Assembly (NCBI GenBank): GCA_016707525.1
Contig: JADJHP010000008.1
Location: 248,001 to 312,000 of the forward strand
Direction of reading: 5' to 3'
DNA from: Ignavibacteriota bacterium
GTDB lineage: Bacteria > Bacteroidota > Ignavibacteria > UBA10030 > UBA6906
Length of the DNA stretch: 64,000 nucleotides
Shown here: piece by piece, positions 33,841 through 42,188 of the stretch
Position numbering within the stretch: the first letter of the stretch is position 1
How the letters are laid out: every line of letters starts with the position of its first letter
Made by a program: the position numbers and the translations under genes
Notes under the pieces: generated by a model
Seen by the model: only the letters and a program-made list of their open reading frames with translations
Database searches by the model: none
Told to the model about the DNA's origin: nothing

Positions 33841-34536
33841 ATGAACCGACATATCAGAAACGTCGTCTGTCTCCTGATCACCCTGAGCATCGCTGCGCCG
33901 GTCTTCGCCGCGCCTCCCGGCACCCCGGTCGCCCTCCTCAGCAAGGTCATCCTCGATGTCCTCAAGAAGGAATCCGGCAAGGAGTGGGCGAAGGCCACAC
34001 GCGGACAGACCCTCGCATCCGGCGACATGGTGCGCACGGGCGAAGGAGCGCTGGCGATCATCAAGTTCAAGGACAACAGTCTCGTCCGCCTGCGTGAACG
34101 TTCCGTCATGACCATCACCGGAACGCAGAACGGCAATAACCTCTCGAAGTCCGTCGAGGTCCAGACCGGCGTCGTCGGATTCAACGTCGCAAAGCAACGG
34201 TCCAGCGAAGAGTTCCGCTTCACATCACCGACCTCTGTCGCTTCGATCCGCGGAACCGCCGGGGTCTTCAACAGCTCGGCGCAGTCCGATACGCTGACCG
34301 TGACCGAAGGCCTCGTGCAATTGTTCAACCGTGTCTCCTCACGCACCGTCGATGTCGGTGCCGGCTTCACAGGGATCTCGGGAAAGAATGGCTCCATCGT
34401 AAGCCGCACCACCACCGAACAGGAACGCCAGGCTGCACTCAATGCTCTCCGGGATGATGCCCGCCGCCGGCTGGACATCGAACTGCGTGACCCGCAGGGC
34501 AAGACCAATCGCCTGAAGATCGAATTCAACGACTAA
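33841..34536 (+). CDS. Exported FecR-domain protein
   Basis: The 231-aa protein has a signal peptide ending PVFAAP, then a FecR domain: GQTLASGDMVRTGEGALAII, DNSLVRLRERSVMTI, SPTSVASIRGTAGVFN. There is no TM anchor before the domain, unlike classic FecR anti-sigma regulators, so it is secreted or periplasmic. FecR domains of this kind occur in envelope signalling and surface proteins. The C-terminal 40 residues are a charged helix. It lies between an exported protein and a barrel protein in one operon. Confidence 0.85.
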   Translation: MNRHIRNVVCLLITLSIAAPVFAAPPGTPVALLSKVILDVLKKESGKEWAKATRGQTLASGDMVRTGEGALAIIKFKDNSLVRLRERSVMTITGTQNGNNLSKSVEVQTGVVGFNVAKQRSSEEFRFTSPTSVASIRGTAGVFNSSAQSDTLTVTEGLVQLFNRVSSRTVDVGAGFTGISGKNGSIVSRTTTEQERQAALNALRDDARRRLDIELRDPQGKTNRLKIEFND

Positions 34537-34555
34537 CGAACGGCCGCCGCTCCCC

Positions 34556-36970
34556 ATGACCCTTCGAACCCTGTGCACCGCCGGAGGAATGCTGCTTCTT
34601 CCGGCGGTCATGTTCGCGCAGCTGTCTACCTATGTGTCGTCCACATCCCCGGCTTCCGCACCACCGCGCAAACCGGTGCCGGTCACGGTGGAACTCCAGC
34701 AGGGACACCGGATCACCGATGTCCAGATCCTCTACCGGCCGTTCGGTTCATCGAACTGGCGGAAGGCGGAGATGGACCTCCGCGGCAACACGGCCCGATT
34801 CACGGTGACCAAAGAATATGCCCTCGCGCCGTTCTTCGAGTACTACCTCATCCTGACGGAAGGGTCGGGAAAGCGGACCTCCTATCCGGCCGCTACAGGC
34901 GATGACCCCATCAAGGCCCCTCCGGCCCAACCCCTCCGCGTGTCGATCGTGGACGAGGACAAAGAACAGGTGCTCTTTCTCAGTCCGGAACCCGATGCCG
35001 TTCTCGAACCGGATGACGTCCTGATCTCGATTTCGCTCCTCCGCGCCGATTCCGCGGTGGTCCGCAAGGCAACACAGATCAAACTGGACGACATCAACGT
35101 GACCACCGGAGCGGTGTTCAGCGAGGACCTCATCGTGTATGCACCGGACAATCAGGGGATGACCCTGTCTCCCGGCGTCCACACCGTGAAGATCGGGCTC
35201 TTCAACCGCAAGGGACAGCTCCATGGCACCGCCGAGCTCTCATTCACGGTGCGGAGCGTGGGACGCGATGTCTACGCAACCCCGACGCCCGTGAGAGGCT
35301 TCGACTACAAGCTGGATGTGAATGTGGAATCCCGCCACGAACAGATCCGGAGCGAAGGTACGTGGTACAACAGGGCGGGCGCCACGTTCCGGGGCAAGAC
35401 CGGGATCTGGGGCTTCAACTCGAACATCTTCCTCACCTCCGACGAACGGTCCGACCGGCAGCCGCAGCACCGCTTCTTCGCAGAGGTCGAAACACCGTGG
35501 GTGCAGGTCGGCTACGGCGACCACTATCCCGTCCTCCCCGAACTGATCCTGAGTGGCAAGCGCGTCCGCGGCCTCTCGAGTTCCGCACAGTACGGCATCT
35601 TCGGGGTCGATATGACCCTTGGCCAGATCACCCGGAGCGTCGAAGGCAAACTGGTCCGCCAGTTCTCCGCAGACAGTTTCAGCGTTGAATTCCACCGCGA
35701 CTCGACCGCGGCGTATGGACTGGTGAGCCCGGGGACCTTCGGGCGGTTCAACTACGGCACGTATTCCCGGGACCTGTTCGCGATCCGCCCGAGCGTCGGC
35801 GACCGCGAGACCTGGGAGGTCGGCTTCTCATGGTTGAGCGCGGGTGACGACAAGAATTCCATCCACTATGGCATTGCACCGAGAGAGAACATCGTTGTCG
35901 GGACGGACTTCGTGGCGCGAATGGATAACAGCCGCATCGAGGTCACCGGCTCGGCCGCGGCGAGTGCGTACAACATGGACATCTCCAAGGACGATTTCAC
36001 CGACGAGGACATCGACAGGATCTATGCGTCAGGCGCGGAAGGTATCAAGAAGGTGCGCGACATCCTCAGTCCGTACATCACGGTGAACGATAACTTCCGT
36101 CCCCTGAACGTGGACAAGCTCCCCACGATCGCCTATGAGGTCGGCCTCGGGCTGAATTACTTCAACAACTATCTCAAGTTCACCTATCTGTACCACGGGA
36201 ACGATTACACGTCCTTCGGGCAGTCCTTCCTGCAGACCGACATCAAAGGCTTCTCGATCGTCGACCGGGCCCGCCTGATCGACAATCAGGTCTTCCTGAC
36301 GCTGGGATATGAACGCCTCGAGGATAATACCAGTGCCACCAAGGTCGGCACCACGATGTTCAACAACGTGAATGTGGCGGCGACCTACATGTCGCGGTCG
36401 GACCTGCCGACGTTCACCGTTGGTCTTTCGGTGTACGACAACGACAACGGCCTGTCGGTGAACGGGCGCGACAGTCTGGCGGCGATCAGCGACGCAACAC
36501 TCCGCCTGTATATGCAGAGCTCGTACGAATTCAGCGCGGGCGCCCGCCATACGGCCACGGTGAGCCTTTCGACATCGAACCGCGACGACGAGTCCGTCCG
36601 TGCCTACGACGTGCAGAACGTCAGCGCGGAGCTCGGACTCACGACCCTGTATCAGGCACCGCTGCGCACCACGGTCTCTGCGGCGATGTTCCTCAACACG
36701 CTTCCGCTGTCCGGCTTCCGCGGCCAGACACAGAACCTGAACTACGGTGTGGTGACGTTCGCCGCCCGGTATGGCTTCATGAAGAACCTCCTGACGGTCG
36801 CCGCCACCGTCGCGCCGGCCTTCGGCGACTATCACCGGATCGCGTTCGACACCGGGGTGGAATGGACCGCGCGGCCGGATATGCAACTGCTCCTGCAGTT
36901 CAGTTTCTTCAAGAACTCCGATGTACCGAACGAGAGCGTCATGAGTCTGCGGTACAGGTACACCATCTGA
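34556..36970 (+). CDS. Ig-like plus outer-membrane barrel-like protein
   Basis: The 804-aa protein has a signal peptide. About 220 residues of beta-sandwich character follow (PVPVTVELQQGHRITDVQIL, GVHTVKIGLFNRKGQLHGTA). The remaining 550 residues are repeated amphipathic strands ending in LRYRYTI, typical of an outer-membrane barrel with a terminal aromatic strand signal. I recognise no named family. The only non-beta part is a helical stretch near residues 465-500 (DDFTDEDIDRIYASGAEGIK). It follows fecR by 19 bases and precedes the cyclase by 2 bases. Confidence 0.65.
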   Translation: MTLRTLCTAGGMLLLPAVMFAQLSTYVSSTSPASAPPRKPVPVTVELQQGHRITDVQILYRPFGSSNWRKAEMDLRGNTARFTVTKEYALAPFFEYYLILTEGSGKRTSYPAATGDDPIKAPPAQPLRVSIVDEDKEQVLFLSPEPDAVLEPDDVLISISLLRADSAVVRKATQIKLDDINVTTGAVFSEDLIVYAPDNQGMTLSPGVHTVKIGLFNRKGQLHGTAELSFTVRSVGRDVYATPTPVRGFDYKLDVNVESRHEQIRSEGTWYNRAGATFRGKTGIWGFNSNIFLTSDERSDRQPQHRFFAEVETPWVQVGYGDHYPVLPELILSGKRVRGLSSSAQYGIFGVDMTLGQITRSVEGKLVRQFSADSFSVEFHRDSTAAYGLVSPGTFGRFNYGTYSRDLFAIRPSVGDRETWEVGFSWLSAGDDKNSIHYGIAPRENIVVGTDFVARMDNSRIEVTGSAAASAYNMDISKDDFTDEDIDRIYASGAEGIKKVRDILSPYITVNDNFRPLNVDKLPTIAYEVGLGLNYFNNYLKFTYLYHGNDYTSFGQSFLQTDIKGFSIVDRARLIDNQVFLTLGYERLEDNTSATKVGTTMFNNVNVAATYMSRSDLPTFTVGLSVYDNDNGLSVNGRDSLAAISDATLRLYMQSSYEFSAGARHTATVSLSTSNRDDESVRAYDVQNVSAELGLTTLYQAPLRTTVSAAMFLNTLPLSGFRGQTQNLNYGVVTFAARYGFMKNLLTVAATVAPAFGDYHRIAFDTGVEWTARPDMQLLLQFSFFKNSDVPNESVMSLRYRYTI

Positions 36971-36972
36971 CC

Positions 36973-39189
36973 ATGAACCAGCGCCTGCGTTTATCGTCAG
37001 GGCAACAAAGCTGGCTGATGCGCATCGCGCTGGCATTCGGCGTTGCGCTCATCATCATCGTCTTCACCCAGGAGTCCATCCTCCGGCTCGGCATCCTGCA
37101 GCGCCTCGAACTGGCTTCGGTGGATTACCGCTTCCAGTATCGGGGGGTGAACCCGGGCCTCCGCGACTCGTCGCATGTCGTCATCGTGGAGATCAATGAG
37201 GAATCGTTCCGTTCGCTCCGCGAGCAGTTCCCGTGGCCGCGGTCGTTCTATGCCCGCCTTCTGCGCAACCTCAAAGCCGCCGGCGCACGCGCGGTCGGCA
37301 TCGATCTTCTCTTCAGCACGTCGGATATCCACGATCCGCGCCACGACGATTCCCTGCGCGCCGCGCTCACGGCCACCGGCATCGGTGTCCTCTCCGGCAA
37401 GCGCGAAGCCGACAACGAATCGTATATCACGACCTCCAACGACGAGACCTACGGCAACATCTTCTACGCCACCGATCACTCGATGGGACTCGTGAATGTA
37501 CGCACCGATGCCGACGGTGTGTTCCGGTCCTACAATACCATGTACGCCGTGGATTCCGCGGGGGGAGGCGAACAACGCATCCCTACGCTCGCCTTCGCGG
37601 TGCTGAACAAGTACTTTGGCCTCCCGCCCACGGCGGTGCCCGAAGTGGAGGACGGCTATTTCACCTACGCCGGGCGCGTGATCCCCCAGGTCGACCGTGC
37701 TTCGATGATGATCAATTACTATGGCCCGGACGGGACCTTTCCCCACATCCGGTTCCATGATGTGCTGGATGACGAGACGTTGCAGACGAGGGAAGAGTCC
37801 GAGAGCGGCGAAGAGATCAATACCTTCAGCGATCCCTCCTTCGGCTATCTGCACGATGGCACGTTCAAGGACAAGATCGTCCTCGTCGGTGTCACCGTTC
37901 CCGAATACAAGGACCTGTTCCCGGTGGCCATCGCGCGCGGCGAACGGAAGCGCGAGAACATGATGTACGGGGTCGAGATCCACGCCAATGCGGTGGAGAA
38001 CGTGATCCGTGGCGATTTCCTGCGCATGGAGAGCCCGGCGGCATCGGCCACCACCACATTCATCCTGGTGCTCATCACCTTCATTGTGACCTCCCAGCTG
38101 CGCGAGGTGAAGACGCGGCATCACCTGGTCATCGGACTTCTGGGGTTCCTTTTTGCGCTTTCCATGATCCTCCTCACCGGCGCGCTTGCCCTCTTCATGT
38201 TCAGCAAGTTCAACTATGTAATGGGCGTCGTGAATGCGGTCCTGGCCATCGTCGGTGGCTACTCGATGAGTACCACCTATCACATGGTGACCGAGCGCAA
38301 AGAGCGCATGCTCATCAAATCCATGTTCAGCACGTACGTCAACCCTTCTCTGGTGGATGAACTCGTTGCCCATCCCGAGAAACTCGTCCTCGGCGGCCAG
38401 CGGGAAGAGCTCACGGTGCTCTTCAGCGATATCGTCGGGTTCACCGCCATCTCCGAGAACCTCTCGCCGGAAGAGCTCGTCAGCATCCTGAACGAGTATC
38501 TGGAAGTGATGTCCGGGATCATCTTCCGGAATGATGGAACGCTCGACAAATATGAGGGGGATGCAGTGATGGCGTTCTGGGGAGCCCCGATCCCTCAGAA
38601 GGACCACGCGCTACGGGCGTGCAGGGCAGCTCTCGAGATGCAGGAAGCTCTTGTCGGGCTGAATGCCGCCTGGCAGGAGGCGGGCCGGCCGCCGATCCGC
38701 ATCCGGATCGGGATCAATACCGGCGATATGGTCGTGGGAAACATGGGAGCCGTCGGAAAATTCGCCTATACCGTTATCGGCGACAGCGTGAACCTTGCGT
38801 CCCGGCTCGAGGGTGCGAACCGGGAGTATGGTACCGGCGTCATGGTGAGTCAGCGGACCTACGATCTTGCCTGTGAAGAGATCCTCGGACGGGAGTTGGA
38901 CCGGATCGCGGTCATGGGGCGTTCGGAACCGGTAACGACGTACGAGCTCATCGCGGTCCGGTCTGCCGAGATGCCTCCGGAGACCCAGGAGATGATCGGT
39001 GCGTACGAAGAGGGAAAAAGGTTCTACCACGCGCGGGAGTGGGTGAAGGCAGAGCAGGCATTCAGGAGGGCTCTGGCCGTTCAGCCGGACGACCGGCCAT
39101 CGCTCCTCCACCTTCAGCGCATCGAGGTGTTCAAGCACACGCCCCCGCCGGAGAACTGGAACGGGGTGTTCGTTTTCAAATCAAAATAA
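36973..39189 (+). CDS. CHASE2-domain class III adenylate/guanylate cyclase
   Basis: The 738-aa membrane cyclase has one N-terminal TM (about 16-32), then an extracytoplasmic CHASE2 sensor at about 40-360 (FQYRGVNPGLRDSSHVVIVE, FPWPRSFYARLLRNLKAAGA, AVGIDLLFS). Three TM segments lie at about 360-440. The catalytic domain follows: LTVLFSDIVGF (metal Asp), DKYEGDAVMAFWGAP (Lys and second Asp), YTVIGDSVNLASRLEGANR (Asn/Arg transition-state pair). All catalytic positions look intact, so it should make cAMP or cGMP. A short TPR-like tail ends the protein. It is the last gene of the operon. Confidence 0.92.
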   Translation: MNQRLRLSSGQQSWLMRIALAFGVALIIIVFTQESILRLGILQRLELASVDYRFQYRGVNPGLRDSSHVVIVEINEESFRSLREQFPWPRSFYARLLRNLKAAGARAVGIDLLFSTSDIHDPRHDDSLRAALTATGIGVLSGKREADNESYITTSNDETYGNIFYATDHSMGLVNVRTDADGVFRSYNTMYAVDSAGGGEQRIPTLAFAVLNKYFGLPPTAVPEVEDGYFTYAGRVIPQVDRASMMINYYGPDGTFPHIRFHDVLDDETLQTREESESGEEINTFSDPSFGYLHDGTFKDKIVLVGVTVPEYKDLFPVAIARGERKRENMMYGVEIHANAVENVIRGDFLRMESPAASATTTFILVLITFIVTSQLREVKTRHHLVIGLLGFLFALSMILLTGALALFMFSKFNYVMGVVNAVLAIVGGYSMSTTYHMVTERKERMLIKSMFSTYVNPSLVDELVAHPEKLVLGGQREELTVLFSDIVGFTAISENLSPEELVSILNEYLEVMSGIIFRNDGTLDKYEGDAVMAFWGAPIPQKDHALRACRAALEMQEALVGLNAAWQEAGRPPIRIRIGINTGDMVVGNMGAVGKFAYTVIGDSVNLASRLEGANREYGTGVMVSQRTYDLACEEILGRELDRIAVMGRSEPVTTYELIAVRSAEMPPETQEMIGAYEEGKRFYHAREWVKAEQAFRRALAVQPDDRPSLLHLQRIEVFKHTPPPENWNGVFVFKSK

Positions 39190-39210
39190 AAGGGGAGAAG
39201 GGACTCTTCC

Positions 39211-40236
39211 CTATTCTGCTCTCTTGAACTGCTCGGTTTCCAACGTGAACATCAGCGATATCCGGTGCGTGTTCCCGAGCTGGCCGGTGCCATCGAACTT
39301 CGCAAGCGAGTAGTCGATATTCAGCTTCGGCAGATGCACGCCAACACCCATCGTCAACTGCTTCACATCGCTGTACCCCGCCCGGATCGCGATCAGGTCC
39401 TTGAACATGAATTCCAGCCCGCCGTGCAGGTCCAGGCTCACCGGTCCCACCGATGCAGTGGAAGCATACTTGCGCCCTTCGAACCGGATGTCCACATCAA
39501 GCGCAGGAGCGAACCGGCCACCGAGAAGGTCGATGAAATATGCCGTCCCCACTTTCATCGTCGGTGAGATCAATTCATTGCGCCCGGTGCTCCACGCCAG
39601 GAACGTCGTGGTGATGTCCTGCACGTTGGCACCAACGACCAGCCGCTCGAAGGGGGCGTACCACACACCGAGGTCGAACCCGATCCCTGTTGCACTCGCA
39701 TCGCCAAGATCGCGGCGGATCAGCTTCACGTTGGCCCCGTAGGTGAAGTTGTCCGAATGGCGGCGCGCATAGGTGAAGTACAGGGCATAGTCCGCGGCAT
39801 TGAAATACGTCACACGGTTGGGATCGATGCGGCTGAATTGTGCCGGGTCGTAGGTCAGGTTCCCGTTGATGTCCACACCCGCATTGCGCGTGTCAGGAAT
39901 ATCATCCACACCCAGGCGGATAAGGCTGATGCCGATGCTCGTCGAGGCACCCACGGGGAATGCGACGGCACCGTAGTCATGGTTGACGAGCGAACCGAAC
40001 TGTTCGTCATGCATGAGCGCGATCTGTGGATAATTGATGCGCGCCAGCCCCGCGGGGTTCCAGTAGCCGGCAGTGACGTCATTCGCAAGGGCGACGTATG
40101 CCCCACCGAGCCCGAGAGCCCTCCCACCCACGCCGAGCGAAATGAATTCGCCTGCATATTTCGCGACCCCGGTCTGGGCAACGGCCATCAGAACGGGGAT
40201 CCCCATCAGCACACACAGCATCTTCATTCTGCGCAT
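39211..40236 (-). CDS. PorV/PorQ-family outer-membrane protein
   Basis: The 341-aa protein has a signal peptide (VLMGIPVLMAVAQ), then GVAKYAGEFISLGVGGRALG and LGGAYVALANDVTAGYWNPA. This is the defining N-terminal motif of the PorV/PorQ (UPF0164-like) family. The rest is beta strands ending FTLETEQFKRAE. PorV-type proteins shuttle T9SS cargo from the translocon to the attachment complex. The T9SS sorting tail at 2030-2122 fits this. It is convergent with the cyclase gene. Confidence 0.85.
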   Translation of the reverse strand: MRRMKMLCVLMGIPVLMAVAQTGVAKYAGEFISLGVGGRALGLGGAYVALANDVTAGYWNPAGLARINYPQIALMHDEQFGSLVNHDYGAVAFPVGASTSIGISLIRLGVDDIPDTRNAGVDINGNLTYDPAQFSRIDPNRVTYFNAADYALYFTYARRHSDNFTYGANVKLIRRDLGDASATGIGFDLGVWYAPFERLVVGANVQDITTTFLAWSTGRNELISPTMKVGTAYFIDLLGGRFAPALDVDIRFEGRKYASTASVGPVSLDLHGGLEFMFKDLIAIRAGYSDVKQLTMGVGVHLPKLNIDYSLAKFDGTGQLGNTHRISLMFTLETEQFKRAE

Positions 40237-40365
40237 AGCACACCCGGCGTCGGTTCCATATCACCACTTACAACACAAACATCTCAAAATCCGGACAGAG
40301 AAGCAAGGCGGCCTGTGTCCGGGCGGCGCCGGGACCCGGTAGGGGGCTGATTTTCGCCATTTTCG

Positions 40366-40401
40366 TGTAGTGGCCGTTGTAGTGGCCGTTGTAGTGGCCG
40401 A
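40366..40401. repeat. Three tandem 12-bp repeats (TGTAGTGGCCGT)
   Basis: TGTAGTGGCCGT occurs at 40366-40377 and 40378-40389, and with a last-base change at 40390-40401. The third copy is the left arm of the palindrome 40390-40419. It lies in the gap after the second Cys-rich peptide gene and before porV. Confidence 0.7.
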
Positions 40402-40419
40402 GCATGCTCGGCCACTACA
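40390..40419. repeat. 30-base perfect palindrome
   Basis: The left half TGTAGTGGCCGAGCA is followed by its exact complement. It lies a few bases beyond the stop of the second Cys-rich peptide frame (minus strand), where a terminator would be expected. The ends and GCATGC centre match the palindrome at 32637-32668. Confidence 0.65.
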
Positions 40420-40813
40420 CAAGAACCCAGTCATGACCCAGACACGACCCAGACACGACCCAGACACGACCCAGACACGACCCAGACATGACCCAGACAC
40501 GACCCAGACACGACCCAGACACGACCCAGACACGACCCAGACACGACCCAGACATGACCCAGACATGACCCCGACACAACCCCGACAAATGATTCCGCGC
40601 TGGGTCACTACTTCTTCCCACCCCCAGACACGAATACGCAGGCCCATTCGAGCACTCGATCGTGATACAACAATCCGGCCCGGGAATACAACCGCCATCC
40701 ATTGCACAATCGAAGCAGAGCTTCTGCCCCTTTGCCTGTGCAACCCTCTCCCATCCCGTTACCGTCCCCGCAAGGAGCAACAAAATGACCGCGACAACGA
40801 TCCTCGTTCTCAT
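40415..40813 (-). CDS. Cys-rich exported peptide 2 with repeat-encoded C-terminus
   Basis: The ATG at 40813 overlaps the propeller stop (ATGA). The protein has a signal peptide (TRIVVAVILLLLAGTVTG). A Cys-rich core follows, with C-x2-C-x5-C-x5-CC-x4-C-x7-C (KLCFDCAMDGGCIPGPDCC, then ITIECSNGPAYSC). It shares GPD-x-C with the peptide at 41970. After about residue 75 the frame enters the 11-bp tandem repeat and becomes an 11-residue repeat (SCLGRVWVVSG) ending at residue 132. The natural stop may have been lost: one frame over, a TAG follows the GGGGG tract near 40622-40630. No family is recognised. Confidence 0.55.
   Translation of the reverse strand: MRTRIVVAVILLLLAGTVTGWERVAQAKGQKLCFDCAMDGGCIPGPDCCITIECSNGPAYSCLGVGRSSDPARNHLSGLCRGHVWVMSGSCLGRVWVVSGSCLGRVWVMSGSCLGRVWVVSGSCLGHDWVLV
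40433..40586. repeat. 14-copy 11-bp tandem repeat (ACGACCCAGAC)
   Basis: Fourteen exact-length units fill 154 bases. The consensus is ACGACCCAGAC; copies 1, 6 and 12 start ATG, and the last two drift (ATGACCCCGAC, ACAACCCCGAC). Since 11 is not a multiple of 3, every frame cycles through the same 33 bases, and with no stop in it all frames stay open. There are no spacers, so this is not a CRISPR array. It lies inside the C-terminal part of the Cys-rich peptide 2 frame. Confidence 0.9.
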
Positions 40814-41913
40814 TGTAACCCCGCATGTATGGATGGAACTTCCGTGATACTCCAAACTCGTACCGTCGTGTCCGCAACGGCGTACAACATCCCCTTCGTC
40901 CGGCATGCCGCCACGGCCTGCACCGGTATCTCATACGAACGCTCATACGCGCCGGTGTCATGGTCATACACGTCCATGATACCATTCCTGCTCGCCGAAA
41001 TGGAACCGGCAAGGACGTGCACCTCCCGACCAACGATGCTGACGGAGCGGGACACCATCGGGGCGTCGGGAGAGACCCGGACATAGCGGACATCACCGGC
41101 CTGCTGCGCGACAACTTTGGGAAGCCCGGGATGTTCCACCGTATTCACGAAGAACAACGAGGGTGTCCGGTGAACGTTGAACAGTCCGAGGATCCCCGCA
41201 CGGTACCCGGCGTAGGCGAAACGCCCATCAAGCGAGCCCGCACAGCGGCCATCCAGGATCACACTCATCATCTCCTGGTCACGCACCACGGTCCCACAGG
41301 TGTCCACGACCGTTCCCTGGCCGTCGTACCTGTGGAACAAGTACTTCCCGGCCGGAGAGGGCATGACCATGAAGGCACCTCCGCCGATGAGCGCAAGCCT
41401 GTGCGGAGGCCTTCCGGTCCGCACCGTCGTCCGCACACTCCCATCGTTCGCAAAGACCGTCACGAGGCCGTTCACCGGATCACATGTCCATACCGCCCCC
41501 TCTTCATCAACATCGATGTCCGTGAGGTTCGAGAATTCTCCCGGCCCACGGCCGGCCTGCCCGCCGAACACCATCACCTGATCACCGGCCGGAGAAAATT
41601 TCCGCACGCACCGCGCGCCCCAATCGAGCACGTACACCGCCCCCTCCCTGTCCACCCGCACGCCGATCGGATCGCCTATCGTCGCTCCGGGCGACCGTCC
41701 GAGCTCATGCACAAGCACGAACCCGGGAGTCTCCCACGCACGCTCAACGGCTTCCTGCGCCCTGATCTCTTCGGACCCCTCCTGTGCGCGATCGGCAACG
41801 GCGGGATTGAGCACCGCCGGTGGGCCGATGCGCGGAGCCAGGAAGACACCAGACACCGCAGCGGCGATGATGATCAACGTGGTGATGATGGCAAGACGAC
41901 GCTCACGCTTCAT
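40810..41913 (-). CDS. Membrane-anchored beta-propeller protein (6-bladed/NHL-like)
   Basis: The 367-aa protein has one N-terminal TM or uncleaved signal (RLAIITTLIIIAAAVSGVFL). Propeller blades follow, with repeated G-V-x-V-D-x-E-G-x-V-Y (IGDPIGVRVDREGAVYVLDW, LTDIDVDEEGAVWTCDPVNG, VKFSP-like turns). This matches the Bacteroidota 6-bladed beta-propeller family found beside small exported peptides. Five Cys lie outside the anchor. The stop overlaps the start of the second Cys-rich peptide, and the gene lies 56 bases after the first. It may bind or present these peptides; that is inference. Confidence 0.75.
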   Translation of the reverse strand: MKRERRLAIITTLIIIAAAVSGVFLAPRIGPPAVLNPAVADRAQEGSEEIRAQEAVERAWETPGFVLVHELGRSPGATIGDPIGVRVDREGAVYVLDWGARCVRKFSPAGDQVMVFGGQAGRGPGEFSNLTDIDVDEEGAVWTCDPVNGLVTVFANDGSVRTTVRTGRPPHRLALIGGGAFMVMPSPAGKYLFHRYDGQGTVVDTCGTVVRDQEMMSVILDGRCAGSLDGRFAYAGYRAGILGLFNVHRTPSLFFVNTVEHPGLPKVVAQQAGDVRYVRVSPDAPMVSRSVSIVGREVHVLAGSISASRNGIMDVYDHDTGAYERSYEIPVQAVAACRTKGMLYAVADTTVRVWSITEVPSIHAGLQ

Positions 41914-41969
41914 GGCTGCTCCCGGTGCATGATGATGGGTCGGTGGTCAGTGTCACGACGGTCCGGTCA

Positions 41970-42188
41970 CTACTGGACCTGCACAGCCTTGACATAACAC
42001 GTGATCTGGAGGGCGACCCCGCGGATGATCAGGCTCGCCGACATGCAGTTGTCGGGGCCGCCGGGGCAACCGAAGTTCGGACAGGAAATGAGCGGCAGGG
42101 CTTCGGCCTGGGCCGGGAAGCCGACCAGCATGACGCAGCAAATGCCGGCAAGGAGGACAAGGGCGACGATGGAATGTGTGGCGTTCAT
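41970..42188 (-). CDS. Cys-rich exported peptide 1
   Basis: The 72-aa protein has a signal peptide (IVALVLLAGICCVMLVGFPA) with AQAEALP at its end, similar in place and form to the NVEALA processing motif of Bacteroides peptides. The mature part of about 40 residues has four Cys (SCPNFGCPGGPDNC and ITC). The start overlaps the MauE-like stop by 4 bases (ATGA), so translation is probably coupled. It shares GPD-x-C with peptide 2. Function is unknown; two disulfides are possible. Confidence 0.7.
   Translation of the reverse strand: MNATHSIVALVLLAGICCVMLVGFPAQAEALPLISCPNFGCPGGPDNCMSASLIIRGVALQITCYVKAVQVQ

Noticed and set aside
40433..40586. CRISPR array
   Set aside because: Units are 11 bp, directly adjacent and without spacers; no cas genes are near. 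It is a plain tandem repeat.
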